DNA of 64,000 nucleotides from an uncultured Bacteroidota bacterium (GCA_903819975.1 CAIJFI010000006.1:1-64000); one strand, 5' to 3'; shown: positions 29,820 to 39,085, counted from the stretch's first letter. Program-made: numbers and translations. Notes: generated by a model from the letters alone, not told the origin.

Positions 29820-30551
29820 ATGCATAAATTAGATATTCTTGCTTTTGGAGCCCATCCCGATGATATTGAATTGGGTTGTGGAGGTACTTTACTTGGCGCT
29901 ATTGCCGAGGGTAAAAAAGTAGGAGTGATAGATTTAACAAAAGGAGAATTAGGAACCAGAGGAACTACTTCGCAAAGATTAAAAGAAGCACAACTCGCTA
30001 GTGAAATAATGGGATTAACCATTAGAGAAAACTTAGGAATGGCAGATGGATTTTTTATGAATGATAAAGAACATCAGTTTGCTATTATTGAAACCATTCG
30101 TCGCTTTCAGCCTTCAATCATTTTTTGCAATGCACCCGAGGATCGTCATCCTGATCATGGCCGTGCAGCAAGATTAGTAGAAGATGCTGCTTTTTTATCT
30201 GGTCTTACTAAAATTCAATCATCACATAACGGGGTAGCTCAAGAAGCTTGGAGACCAACCCAAGTTTTTCATTATATCCAATCACGTAGTTTAACACCAA
30301 ATTTTGTTGTTGACATTAGTGCACATATGGATAAAAAAATGGAATCTATCTTAGCACATAGTTCACAGTTTTATGACCCTAATTCAAAAGAGCCAGAGAC
30401 TTTTATTTCGGGTACCGCATTTTTAGAATTTGTAAAAGGGAGAGCCAAGGAATTAGGACAACAAATAGGAGTGCAATATGCCGAAGGATTTATCACTAAA
30501 AAATTATTAGGCATTGGTAGCTTAGATGCAATTATTCAAAATAAGACATAA
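29820..30551 (+). CDS. bshB1: Bacillithiol biosynthesis deacetylase BshB1
   Basis: 243 residues of the PIG-L/LmbE zinc deacetylase fold. Metal and catalytic motifs: GAHPDDIELGCGG (A11-H12-P-D14-D15) and DRHPDHGRAARLV (H110, D112, H113). The LTKGELGTRGT segment and overall length are those of BshB1 rather than of the more distant BshB2. It deacetylates GlcNAc-malate to GlcN-malate, the second step of bacillithiol synthesis. A -7-like TAACTTTG (29793-29800) lies just upstream, without a clear -33 element. aguB follows 35 bases later. Confidence 0.92.
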   Translation: MHKLDILAFGAHPDDIELGCGGTLLGAIAEGKKVGVIDLTKGELGTRGTTSQRLKEAQLASEIMGLTIRENLGMADGFFMNDKEHQFAIIETIRRFQPSIIFCNAPEDRHPDHGRAARLVEDAAFLSGLTKIQSSHNGVAQEAWRPTQVFHYIQSRSLTPNFVVDISAHMDKKMESILAHSSQFYDPNSKEPETFISGTAFLEFVKGRAKELGQQIGVQYAEGFITKKLLGIGSLDAIIQNKT

Positions 30552-30586
30552 AACAATATTTTAAATTACTTTTTTAATAGATCATT

Positions 30587-31465
30587 ATGGCAATTGTTAA
30601 AGTAGGTTTAGTTCAAAGTACTTGTAGTGCAGATGTAAATGCAAACAAGCAAAAAGCGGTTGAAAAAATTAGAGAAGCTGCAAAGCAAGGTGCTAATATT
30701 ATTTGCTTACAAGAGTTGTATACTTCATTGTATTTTTGTGATGTAGAAGCATATGACAATTTTAAATTGGCAGAACCCATTCCTGGTAAAACAACCGATG
30801 AATTATCATTATTAGCAAAAGAATTAGGCGTTGTTATTATTGCTTCTTTATTTGAAAAAAGAGCCGAAGGCTTATACCATAATACCACTGCAGTATTAGA
30901 TGCTGATGGAGCTTATTTAGGTAAGTATCGTAAAATGCATATCCCAGATGATCCTGCTTACTATGAAAAATTTTATTTCACTCCAGGTGATTTAGGATAT
31001 AAAGTTTTTAAAACAAAATTTGCGACTATTGGTGTTTTAATATGTTGGGATCAATGGTATCCCGAAGCTGCTCGTATCACCACTTTAATGGGTGCCGAAA
31101 TGCTTTTTTATCCAACTGCAATTGGTTGGGCAACGGCACAGGACGAAGCAACTAATGTTGAGCAATACAATGCTTGGCAAACTATACAACGTAGCCATGC
31201 AGTAGCAAATGGGGTTCCTGTAATTAGTGTAAACCGAGTTGGTTTTGAACAAGATGGTTTAATGAAATTCTGGGGAGGTAGCTTTGTCAGCAATCCATTT
31301 GGAACACTTTTATATAAAGCTTCTCATGATCAAGAAGAAGTTGCTGTTATTGATATTGATACCGAAAAATCAGATAGTTATAGAACACATTGGCCGTTTT
31401 TACGTGATCGCAGAATAGATTCTTATCAACCCATTACTAAAAGATATATAGACGATGTTGAGTAG
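30587..31465 (+). CDS. aguB: N-carbamoylputrescine amidase
   Basis: 292 residues of the nitrilase superfamily. It hydrolyses N-carbamoylputrescine to putrescine, carbon dioxide and ammonia. The Glu-Lys-Cys triad is visible: E43 in CLQELYTSLYF, K116 in KYRKMHIPDDP and C153 in VLICWDQWYPEAAR. The WDQWYPE wording and strong overall match to plant and Pseudomonas AguB separate it from other nitrilases. Its 3' end overlaps the start of aguA by 11 bases, showing tight coupling of the last two steps of putrescine synthesis. Confidence 0.95.
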   Translation: MAIVKVGLVQSTCSADVNANKQKAVEKIREAAKQGANIICLQELYTSLYFCDVEAYDNFKLAEPIPGKTTDELSLLAKELGVVIIASLFEKRAEGLYHNTTAVLDADGAYLGKYRKMHIPDDPAYYEKFYFTPGDLGYKVFKTKFATIGVLICWDQWYPEAARITTLMGAEMLFYPTAIGWATAQDEATNVEQYNAWQTIQRSHAVANGVPVISVNRVGFEQDGLMKFWGGSFVSNPFGTLLYKASHDQEEVAVIDIDTEKSDSYRTHWPFLRDRRIDSYQPITKRYIDDVE

Positions 31466-32513
31466 CACACCAACACCTAAATCATTAGGATATTATTTTC
31501 CTGCCGAGTTTGCGAAGCATGATGCAATGTGGTTAAGTTGGCCACATAAAGAAGCAAGCTGGCCAGGTAAACTAGATTCAATTTTTCCATCTTATGTGGA
31601 ATTTATTAAAGTAGTTTCTAAAACTGAACGAGTTTGTATTAATGTGGTAGATGCTGCAATGCAACAAAAAGCTACAACATTATTAACTGCTGGTGGTGTT
31701 AATTTAACGCGTGTTCAATTTTATATACATCCAACCAACGACGCTTGGTGTCGTGATCATGGCCCAAGTTTTTTAATTAGAAATAATAAAGAACAACCAA
31801 AGGCAATTGTAGATTGGAATATTAATGCATGGGGTGGAAAATATCCACCTTATGATTTGGATGATGTTATTCCAACTCATATTGGCAAAGCTTTGAACCT
31901 TCCTGTATTTTATCCAAATATTATAATGGAAGGAGGCTCGGTAGATTTTAATGGAGCCGGCACCGTACTTACTTCTAAATGTTGTTTGTTAAATCCAAAT
32001 CGCAATCCTGAACTAAGCCAGGATCAAATTGAAAGATACTTGTGTAACTATTATGGTGTAGAACAAGTGCTTTGGGTGTCGGAAGGAATTGTTGGAGACG
32101 ATACAGATGGTCATATTGATGACACAGTGCGTTTTGTTAATGAGGATACCGTTGTTACTGTAGTTGATGAAAATAAAAATTCAGAGAACTATGAATTACT
32201 TCAGCAAAATTTAAAAGAATTAAAGGCAATGCGTTTGGTTAATGGCAAGCAATTAAATATAATTGAATTGCCAATGCCTGCGGATGTTATTTACGAGGAT
32301 CAAATGTTGCCCGCCTCTTATGCTAATTTTTATATTAGTAATGGTCATATTATCATGCCAACTTATCGTTGTGCAAATGATGACAAAGCCATTCAAATTA
32401 TTCAGAATTGCTTCCCAACAAGAGAAGTAGTGGGGATTGATTCTACTGACATTATTTGGGGTTTAGGAAGTTTTCACTGTCTAAGTCAACAAGAACCTAG
32501 TGTTGAGCAATAA
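31455..32513 (+). CDS. aguA: Agmatine deiminase
   Basis: 352 residues of the pentein fold. It converts agmatine to N-carbamoylputrescine and ammonia. Family motifs: WLSWPHKEASWPG near the N-terminus, NDAWCRDHGPSF, MEGGSVDFNGAGTVLTSK, VGDDTDGHIDDTVRF and the nucleophile C342 in GLGSFHCLSQQEP. The ATG overlaps the last codons of aguB, in another frame. With the decarboxylase gene at 25.5 kb this supplies a full arginine-to-putrescine route. No clear terminator follows; instead there are two palindromes before the next gene. Confidence 0.96.
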   Translation: MLSSTPTPKSLGYYFPAEFAKHDAMWLSWPHKEASWPGKLDSIFPSYVEFIKVVSKTERVCINVVDAAMQQKATTLLTAGGVNLTRVQFYIHPTNDAWCRDHGPSFLIRNNKEQPKAIVDWNINAWGGKYPPYDLDDVIPTHIGKALNLPVFYPNIIMEGGSVDFNGAGTVLTSKCCLLNPNRNPELSQDQIERYLCNYYGVEQVLWVSEGIVGDDTDGHIDDTVRFVNEDTVVTVVDENKNSENYELLQQNLKELKAMRLVNGKQLNIIELPMPADVIYEDQMLPASYANFYISNGHIIMPTYRCANDDKAIQIIQNCFPTREVVGIDSTDIIWGLGSFHCLSQQEPSVEQ

Positions 32514-32529
32514 AAATAAAAGGTAAATC

Positions 32530-32580
32530 ACCAATTGGTTTAATTAAACTTAATCAATGAATGTAATAAAACATTCATTG
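32530..32580. promoter_or_regulatory. Two short palindromes between aguA and the amidase gene
   Basis: ACCAATTGGT (32530-32539) is a perfect palindrome. CAATGAATGT (32555-32564) and ACATTCATTG (32571-32580) form perfect 10 bp inverted arms around AATAAA. No T run follows, so an operator is as likely as a weak terminator. Confidence 0.4.
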
Positions 32581-32602
32581 TAAACTAAAAAGAATTTAGA
32601 AT

Positions 32603-33451
32603 ATGCAAAATTCAATTTCCAAATTAGGACTAAAACTATCCATGCTTTTCTTTGTTCTAGTTTATACAATTGCTTGTAATACTTTTCAGTATCGTGAAAC
32701 GAATCAGTTTTACAAACATCAAACCAAGCAATTAATTAAAGAAATTAAGGCGGAACCATATCCAATTGTAGATTCAATAAATTCAATTGCTGCTCCAACT
32801 TGGGTGGGTACAACCAACTTTGATTTACGTAAACCTAACTTTGTAATTATACATCATACCGCACAAAATTCTTGTGATCAAACACTTAGGACTTTTACTT
32901 TAGAACGTACAAAAGTAAGTGCCCATTATGTGATTTGCAAGGATGGAACTGTGCATCATATGTTAAACGACTATATGCGTGCTTGGCATGGAGGAATTGC
33001 AAAATGGGGGAACAATACAGACATAAATTCTAGCTCTATAGGTATTGAAATTGACAACAATGGTTTTGAGCCATTCGAGCCAAAACAAATTGAAAGTTTA
33101 TTGAATTTACTTTCTATCTTAAAAAATAAATACAAGATTCCAGAGGCTAACTTTATTGGACATGGAGATATAGCGCCAAAGCGTAAAGTAGACCCTAATA
33201 TTAATTTCCCATGGGCCTTATTGGCTCAAAAAGGATATGGAGTTTGGTTTGAGCCTAACCCAAACATAATTTTACAAAACAGTTTGTCTATACCTTATGC
33301 ACTTGCATTAGTTGGTTATGATGTTAAAGATTCTACTGCTGCTAAACTTGCGTTTAAACGACATTTTAGACAGGATAGTACAGCAAATATTACGGATGCT
33401 GATAAATCTGTATTGGCTCAGTTAATTCAAAATAAACTAGGGGTGAAATAG
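32603..33451 (+). CDS. N-acetylmuramoyl-L-alanine amidase (amidase_2 family) lipoprotein
   Basis: 282 residues. The N-terminal signal ends in VYTIAC, with C25 as likely lipidation site. The amidase_2/PGRP-like domain (about 75-205) carries VIIHHTAQ (H84/H85), SAHYVICKDGTVHHM, AWHGG, and H187 and D197 in FIGHGDIAPKRKVDP; the ten-residue spacing of the last two equals that of the zinc ligands H154 and D164 in AmpD. It should cut the lactyl-amide bond of peptidoglycan or its fragments in the periplasm, in wall turnover or recycling. A C-terminal extension of about 70 residues resembles a small helical peptidoglycan-binding domain. Confidence 0.88.
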   Translation: MQNSISKLGLKLSMLFFVLVYTIACNTFQYRETNQFYKHQTKQLIKEIKAEPYPIVDSINSIAAPTWVGTTNFDLRKPNFVIIHHTAQNSCDQTLRTFTLERTKVSAHYVICKDGTVHHMLNDYMRAWHGGIAKWGNNTDINSSSIGIEIDNNGFEPFEPKQIESLLNLLSILKNKYKIPEANFIGHGDIAPKRKVDPNINFPWALLAQKGYGVWFEPNPNIILQNSLSIPYALALVGYDVKDSTAAKLAFKRHFRQDSTANITDADKSVLAQLIQNKLGVK

Positions 33452-33506
33452 TCTATTTGCACTAATTCTTTATAATATAGTTGCATCAAAATACCTGTAT
33501 AAATAT

Positions 33507-33537
33507 TTGACAACTAACAAATGTTAGCGTAAATTTA
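33507..33537 (+). promoter_or_regulatory. Promoter with embedded palindromic operator, acyl-CoA dehydrogenase gene
   Basis: TTG (33507-33509), 20 bases, then TAAATTTA (33530-33537), 16 bases before the ATG at 33554. The spacer contains the inverted repeat CTAAC-AAAT-GTTAG (33514-33527), a position suited to repression. Confidence 0.5.
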
Positions 33538-33553
33538 TACAAACCAATTTTGT

Positions 33554-34708
33554 ATGGATTTTAAACTTACCGAAGAGCAATTGATGATTCAACAAGCTGC
33601 TCGTGAATTTGCACAACAACAATGTTTGCCTGGAGTTATTGAGCGAGATGAAAAGCAATTGGTACCTAAAGAACAATTATCCCAACTTGCTGCATTAGGA
33701 TTTTTGGGTATGATGACCGATCCGAAATATGGAGGCGCTGGAATGGATACCATAAGCTATGTTTTAGCAATGGAAGAAATTAGCAAAGTAGATAGTAGTG
33801 TTAGTGTTGCCGTTAGCGTAAACAATAGTTTGGTTTGTTGGGGTTTAGAACATTTTGGTTCAGAACAACAAAAACAAAAATATTTAACACCATTGGCACA
33901 AGGTTCAAAAGAGGGTCAATTATATATAGGTGCATTTTTATTGAGTGAGCCGGAAGCGGGTAGCGATGCTACGCATCAACACACTAGTGCTGTAGATAAC
34001 GGAGATCATTATATTATTAATGGAGTTAAAAACTGGATTACAAATGGTTCAACTGCTAGTGTTTATTTAGTGATTGCCCAAACCGATTATACAAAAGGTC
34101 ATAAAGGGATTAATGCTTTTATTGTTGAAAAAAATACACCAGGAGTTTCTGTAGGAGCTAAAGAAAATAAAATGGGAATTAGGGGCAGTGATACACATGC
34201 TATTTCCTTCACAGATGTAAAAGTGCCAAAAGAAAATAGAATAGGTGAGGAAGGTTTTGGATTTAACTTTGCAATGAAAACTTTAAATGGTGGAAGGATT
34301 GGAATTGCGGCACAAGCTTTAGGTATAGCTAGCGGCGCTTATGAATTAGCCCTTGCATATAGTAAAGAAAGAAAAACTTTTGGTAAACCAATTCATGAAC
34401 ACCAAGCAATACAATTTAAGTTAGCAGAGATGGCGACAAAAATTGAAACTGCGCGTTTATTATGCTTTAAAGCTGCATGGGAAAAAGACAATCATTTGGA
34501 TTATACAACCACCGCAGCTATGGCTAAATTATATGCAAGCGATACTGCTATGTGGGTTACCACAGAGGCAGTACAAGTGCATGGTGGATATGGTTTTGTA
34601 AAAGAGTATCATGTGGAGCGTTTAATGCGTGATGCAAAAATCACTCAAATTTATGAGGGTACCAGTGAGATTCAAAAAATGGTTATTGGCAGGAGTATTA
34701 CTAAATAG
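33554..34708 (+). CDS. Acyl-CoA dehydrogenase
   Basis: 384 residues, standard length. An FAD flavoenzyme that introduces the alpha-beta double bond in fatty acyl-CoA or in branched-chain acyl-CoA. Features: N-terminal helical domain, LLSEPEAGSDATHQHTSA and WITNGSTA (beta domain, flavin contacts), GRIGIAAQALGIASGAYELA, and the catalytic base E368 in IYEGTSEIQKM, at the position used by short/medium-chain enzymes. Substrate length cannot be read with certainty; the nearest resemblance is to butyryl-CoA (short-chain) types. A palindrome in the promoter suggests dedicated control, perhaps by a TetR-type fatty-acid repressor. Confidence 0.93.
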   Translation: MDFKLTEEQLMIQQAAREFAQQQCLPGVIERDEKQLVPKEQLSQLAALGFLGMMTDPKYGGAGMDTISYVLAMEEISKVDSSVSVAVSVNNSLVCWGLEHFGSEQQKQKYLTPLAQGSKEGQLYIGAFLLSEPEAGSDATHQHTSAVDNGDHYIINGVKNWITNGSTASVYLVIAQTDYTKGHKGINAFIVEKNTPGVSVGAKENKMGIRGSDTHAISFTDVKVPKENRIGEEGFGFNFAMKTLNGGRIGIAAQALGIASGAYELALAYSKERKTFGKPIHEHQAIQFKLAEMATKIETARLLCFKAAWEKDNHLDYTTTAAMAKLYASDTAMWVTTEAVQVHGGYGFVKEYHVERLMRDAKITQIYEGTSEIQKMVIGRSITK

Positions 34709-34821
34709 GATATTTTAAGTACAATTTAAAACTGGAATACCACTAAATTTGCAAACGCAAGGATATAATAGTCATTATGATTGTTATAAGACATTAGTAT
34801 TTTATTATTTTTTACAATATT

Positions 34822-35496
34822 ATGGCTGTAAATATCAATTTATATCAAACTATTAAGCAAACACTTACTAATCAAAATGTACAATTAATTGCAGTAAGTA
34901 AAACCAAGCCCAATGAAGATTTACAAGCCCTTTATGATTTAGGTCAACGTGCATTTGGTGAAAACTATGTTCAGGAATTAGTGGACAAGGAAGCTAGTTT
35001 GCCTAAGGATATTCAATGGCATTTTATTGGACATTTGCAATCTAATAAGGTGAAATATATTGCACCATTCGTTTACTTGATTCATGGTGTAGATTCAGAA
35101 AAATTATTACAAGAAATTAATAAGCAAGCAGCTAAGCAAAACAGAATTATAGATTGTTTATTACAAGTACATATCGCTACCGAAGAAACTAAGTTTGGAT
35201 TTGATGGGCCTTCATTGCATGAATTATTAGTGAGTGGCAGGGTAGCTCAATATCCAAATGTTCGTATTAAAGGATTAATGGGTATGGCTAGTTTTTCTGA
35301 GGATCAGGAATTGTTGAGTAGTGAATTTACCTTACTTAAATCTTATTTTGATAAAGCAAAATTAGCTTTTGCAAATGGTCAGTTTGATACACTTAGTATG
35401 GGCATGAGCTCCGACTATGCATTGGCTATTTCAAAAGGGAGTAATATGGTGCGTATTGGTAGCTTATTGTTTGGCGCAAGGAATTATAATAAGTAG
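34822..35496 (+). CDS. YggS/PLPBP family pyridoxal-phosphate homeostasis protein
   Basis: 224 residues of the alanine-racemase N-terminal fold. The PLP-binding lysine is K27 in LIAVSKTKP; WHFIGHLQSNKVKYI, LLQVHIATEETKFGF, LMGMASFSED and SMGMSSDYALAISKGSNMVRIG are the family's conserved blocks. It has no known catalytic activity and buffers or delivers PLP, affecting amino-acid and vitamin B6 balance. A -7-like TAAATTTG (34743-34750) precedes it by about 70 bases. It is followed by a terminator shared with the convergent peptidase gene. Confidence 0.94.
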   Translation: MAVNINLYQTIKQTLTNQNVQLIAVSKTKPNEDLQALYDLGQRAFGENYVQELVDKEASLPKDIQWHFIGHLQSNKVKYIAPFVYLIHGVDSEKLLQEINKQAAKQNRIIDCLLQVHIATEETKFGFDGPSLHELLVSGRVAQYPNVRIKGLMGMASFSEDQELLSSEFTLLKSYFDKAKLAFANGQFDTLSMGMSSDYALAISKGSNMVRIGSLLFGARNYNK

Positions 35497-35560
35497 TTCA
35501 TTAAACAAGTTATATCGCACTATTTTAATAATCTGATTTTAATTAGCTAAGATGATGCAT

Positions 35561-35594
35561 AAAAAAAGGAGCCTCTGTTGAGACTCCTTTTTTT
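35561..35594. terminator. Bidirectional terminator between yggS-like and M20 peptidase genes
   Basis: AAAAAAAGGAG..CTC / GAG..CTCCTTTTTTT stem with one mismatch and a TGTT loop; T runs on both strands. Confidence 0.85.
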
Positions 35595-35637
35595 ATGAAA
35601 AGTTGTTTTAACTTAAATTTGAAAATATATTTCTTAA

Positions 35638-36936
35638 CTATTTAGTTTTCACGGGTGCATTGTCAAACACCAATTGCGTAAAGGCTTTAACACCTACAAT
35701 AAATCCAGATTCGTCTAAGTAAAAATCAGGTGTGTGGTGTGGGCCAGCTTTTTTAGGATCTGTTCCTTTAGGTAATGCACCTACATTAAAGAAAAAGCTT
35801 GGAGCTTTAGCAGCATAAAACGAAAAGTCTTCTGCGCCAGTTACCCAAGTTGATTCTGAAACATTTTCATCTCCTGCTGCTTTAACTAAAGATGGTAATG
35901 TTTTCTTTACTAAAGCTGGGTCGTTATAGGTTACCAATGTTTTAGTGTCAATTGTTACATCGGCAGTTGCTCCTGAACTTTCTGCGATTGTTTTTGCAGT
36001 GTGCTTAATACGCTCATGAACTTCTTCTTGCATTTTGCTATCTAAGGTTCTAATTGTTCCTGTCATCTCGGCTGTTTCTGGGATTATATTAGATCTTACA
36101 CCACTATTGATTGTGCCAACTGTAATAACTAACGGAGCTTTTGTTAAGTCCATTTGACGACTCACAATATGCTGTAGCCCTTCAATTATTTGAGCAGAAG
36201 CAGCAATTGGATCTACGCCACCCCAAGGTTGAGAACCATGACTTCCTTTGCCATTTACTTTAATTGTAAACCAATCTGATGAAGCCATAAATGCACCTGA
36301 TTTGTACTTAATTGTTCCAACAGGTGTTTGAGATGAAATATGAATACCATATACGGCTTCAACTTTTGGATTATCTAATGCACCTTCTTTAATCATTAAT
36401 TGTGCACCACCTTCTTCTGTTCCAGGAGTGCCTTCTTCTGCTGGTTGGAATAAAAACACAACAGTACCTGGTACATCTTTTTGTAATGCACTTAATACTT
36501 TAGCAGTTGCCATTAACATTGCAGTATGTGAATCGTGTCCACATGCATGGCTTACGCTTACTTTCTGTCCATTGTATTCACTTGTTACCTTAGATGCAAA
36601 TGGTACAGGTGTTCTTTCAAACACGGGTAATGCATCTATATCTGCCCTTAATGCAACTACAGGACCAGGTTTGCCACCTTTTAAAACTGCTACAACACCT
36701 GTCTTTGCAACTGGATATCTTACTTCCACATTTGGCAATGTTTTTAAGAACTCGGCAATATATTTACCAGTATTATATTCTCTATTTGATAATTCTGGAT
36801 TTTCATGGAAATGTCTTCTCCATTGTATTAATTCAGGTTCCACATTGGCAATTAATGTGCTATAATTTTTAGGCAAGCCTTGTGCATTACTAGTGAATGA
36901 GCTTAAGACTAATAAAGTGAATAATAATTTACGCAT
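35638..36936 (-). CDS. Exported M20D family amidohydrolase
   Basis: 432 residues with a signal peptide (about 1-19, ending SNAQ). It resembles hippurate/N-acyl-amino-acid hydrolases: WRRHFHENPELSNREYNTGK, the metal-binding SHACGHDSHTAMLMA, PAEEGTPGTEEGG with the catalytic and metal-bridging glutamates, and a terminal HHTPDFYLDE. A dimerisation domain (about 210-330, KGKGSHGSQP region) is inserted in the catalytic domain, as usual. It likely removes an acyl group from amino acids in the periplasm; the substrate cannot be read from sequence. A short AT-rich gap of 56 bases separates it from the mutase gene upstream on the same strand. Confidence 0.92.
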   Translation of the reverse strand: MRKLLFTLLVLSSFTSNAQGLPKNYSTLIANVEPELIQWRRHFHENPELSNREYNTGKYIAEFLKTLPNVEVRYPVAKTGVVAVLKGGKPGPVVALRADIDALPVFERTPVPFASKVTSEYNGQKVSVSHACGHDSHTAMLMATAKVLSALQKDVPGTVVFLFQPAEEGTPGTEEGGAQLMIKEGALDNPKVEAVYGIHISSQTPVGTIKYKSGAFMASSDWFTIKVNGKGSHGSQPWGGVDPIAASAQIIEGLQHIVSRQMDLTKAPLVITVGTINSGVRSNIIPETAEMTGTIRTLDSKMQEEVHERIKHTAKTIAESSGATADVTIDTKTLVTYNDPALVKKTLPSLVKAAGDENVSESTWVTGAEDFSFYAAKAPSFFFNVGALPKGTDPKKAGPHHTPDFYLDESGFIVGVKAFTQLVFDNAPVKTK

Positions 36937-36992
36937 TGTTCTTTATGGGTTTAATTGATTGATGTTTATAATTTAAAAATAATATAGTACTG

Positions 36993-38561
36993 CTAAGCTT
37001 GAAATTCTCCATATACTAATCTTAATGTATCTGAAATTTCTCCAAGCGTACAAAGATTTTCAACTGCTTCAATAACTACTGGCATTAAATTGTTTGTGCC
37101 AGTTGCAGCATTTTTTATAGCCAATAAACATGCTGCCACTTTTTCGTTATCTCTAGTTGACTTTATTTTTTGAAGCTTTTCTATTTGTTCTTGTCTAATT
37201 TTTTCGTCAATTCTTAAGATAGGAATATTGGTAGTTGATTCAGATTTAAATTCGTTTACTCCTACAATTATTTTTTGTTTTGATTCAATATTTTTTTGAT
37301 ATGCATACGCACTATCTGCAATTTTATTCTGCATAAAACCGTTCTCAATAGCTGTTACGCTTCCTCCCATATCATCAATCTGCTTTATTAGCTTCATTGC
37401 TTCGTCTTCTATTTGACTAGTTAATTGCTCCACAAAATAACTTCCAGCTAAAGGATCTACGGTATCTGCAACACCGCTTTCAAAAGCAACAATTTGTTGT
37501 GTTCTTAACGCAATGCTAGCAGCTTCCTGTGTTGGCAATCCAAGTGCTTCGTCAAAACCATTGGTATGTAAGCTTTGTGTGCCACCCAATACAGCTGCTA
37601 AAGTTTGTATTGTAACACGACTAATATTATTTAAAGGTTGTTGTGCTGTTAATGTGGCTCCTCCTGTTTGAGTATGAAAACGAAGCATCAACGCTTTTTC
37701 ATCGGTTGCGCCTAGTTCTTTCATTATATTAGCCCACATTTTTCTTGCTGCTCTAAATTTTGCGACCTCTTCAAACAAATTATTATGTGCATTAAAAAAG
37801 AAAGAAAGTCTTTTCCCAAATACATTTATATCTAATCCTTTTTCTTGAGCTGCCTTAACATAGGCTTTACCATTACTAAGTGTAAATGCAATTTCTTGAA
37901 CTGCCGTGCTTCCAGCTTCTCTTATATGATAACCCGAAATACTAATGCTATTCCATTTTGGCAGATGATTTCCACACCATTCAAATATATCTGTTATGAT
38001 GCGCATGGAATGCTTAGGAGGGTAGATGTAAGTTCCTCTGGCAGCATATTCTTTTAAAATATCATTTTGAATTGTTCCGGCTAATTGCTTTATATCAATT
38101 CCTCTTTTCTTAGCCAATGCTACATATAATGCTAATAATATAAATCCAGTTGAATTAATTGTCATTGAGGTACTAATCTTATCCAAAGGAATGTCCTTAA
38201 ATAAAATTTCCATATCTGCTAATGAACAAATAGATACACCCACTTTACCAACCTCACCATCCGATAAACTATGGTCTGGATCATAACCAATTTGTGTTGG
38301 CAAATCAAATGCTACGCTTAATCCCATCACTCCTTGTGATAATAAGAAATGATATCGTTTATTACTTTCTTCTGCGGTAGAAAATCCTGCATATTGACGC
38401 ATTGTCCATAGCTTACCACGATACATGTCAGCTTGCACACCTCGGGTATACGGAAACGCACCAGGTAATAGTTCGCCATCTAATTCATTAGGCAAATCAG
38501 CCTTGGTATACACTTTCTGAATAGGTATACCACTGTCGGTCTTTTTCACTTTATCTTCCAT
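36993..38561 (-). CDS. Methylmalonyl-CoA mutase-type large (substrate-binding) subunit without B12 domain
   Basis: 522 residues from the ATG at 38561 ([11 protein letters not shown]); the 34 codons upstream lack homology. The whole protein is the substrate-binding TIM-barrel domain; the C-terminal cobalamin-binding domain (DxHxxG) is missing, as in two-subunit mutases. The residues that distinguish mutases read as methylmalonyl type: Y57 in MRQYAGF and R175 in [10 protein letters not shown] are 118 residues apart, exactly like Tyr89 and Arg207 of the Propionibacterium enzyme; isobutyryl-CoA mutases have Phe and Gln. It would interconvert methylmalonyl-CoA and succinyl-CoA with a separate small subunit, which is not in this window. 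Divergent from the HesB-like gene. Confidence 0.85.
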   Translation of the reverse strand: MEDKVKKTDSGIPIQKVYTKADLPNELDGELLPGAFPYTRGVQADMYRGKLWTMRQYAGFSTAEESNKRYHFLLSQGVMGLSVAFDLPTQIGYDPDHSLSDGEVGKVGVSICSLADMEILFKDIPLDKISTSMTINSTGFILLALYVALAKKRGIDIKQLAGTIQNDILKEYAARGTYIYPPKHSMRIITDIFEWCGNHLPKWNSISISGYHIREAGSTAVQEIAFTLSNGKAYVKAAQEKGLDINVFGKRLSFFFNAHNNLFEEVAKFRAARKMWANIMKELGATDEKALMLRFHTQTGGATLTAQQPLNNISRVTIQTLAAVLGGTQSLHTNGFDEALGLPTQEAASIALRTQQIVAFESGVADTVDPLAGSYFVEQLTSQIEDEAMKLIKQIDDMGGSVTAIENGFMQNKIADSAYAYQKNIESKQKIIVGVNEFKSESTTNIPILRIDEKIRQEQIEKLQKIKSTRDNEKVAACLLAIKNAATGTNNLMPVVIEAVENLCTLGEISDTLRLVYGEFQA

Positions 38562-38685
38562 TCTTAAATTTACGAAAAAATCAAATCCCTCAAGGCTAGA
38601 TAATATTTCTATTTTCGAAATTTTAGTTAAATGGCATATCCAATACTTATTGTAATTTTGCATTATAACCTTAATTTATAATTTT

Positions 38686-39036
38686 ATGGCTACAGATACT
38701 CTTTTAAAGACCCCAGTGAGTTTTACTGCTAGTGCAGTAGAAGAACTTACTCGTTTAATGGGTGAGCCTGGTTTTGATCAACAACAGCGCCTAAGAGTAG
38801 GTGTTAAAGGTGGTGGATGCTCTGGTATGACCTATGTACTTGGATTTGATGTTCCTAAGGAAGAGGATATGCAGTTTGTTTTTGAAGGCGTTCCTTGCTG
38901 TATGGAAGCGGCGCATCAAATTTACCTATACGGAATGACTATTGACTGGCAAGGCGGCTTAAATAGCCGTGGTTTCACCTTCACCAACCCAAATGCTTCT
39001 AGTACCTGTGGTTGTGGTACCAGCTTCGCTGTTTAA
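38686..39036 (+). CDS. HesB/IscA/SufA family iron-sulfur assembly protein
   Basis: 116 residues. The three conserved cysteines are C45 (GGGCSGMTY) and C108/C110 (SSTCGCGTSF), the pattern of A-type carriers that accept or deliver Fe-S clusters. Two additional adjacent cysteines (GVPCC, near residue 80) lie in the variable region. The family includes IscA, SufA and ErpA, and sequence alone does not separate them. A -7-like TAATTTTG (38653-38660) lies 25 bases before the start codon. No other Suf or Isc gene is adjacent. A terminator follows. Confidence 0.93.
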   Translation: MATDTLLKTPVSFTASAVEELTRLMGEPGFDQQQRLRVGVKGGGCSGMTYVLGFDVPKEEDMQFVFEGVPCCMEAAHQIYLYGMTIDWQGGLNSRGFTFTNPNASSTCGCGTSFAV

Positions 39037-39054
39037 TCGCTCACCATATTATTT

Positions 39055-39085
39055 AAAAAGCCCTGGGTAATTCTAGGGCTTTTTT
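39055..39085 (+). terminator. Terminator after HesB-like gene
   Basis: AGCCCT / AGGGCT stem, extended by A/T runs, with a 10-base loop and six T. It borders the left end of the palindrome pair. Confidence 0.75.
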
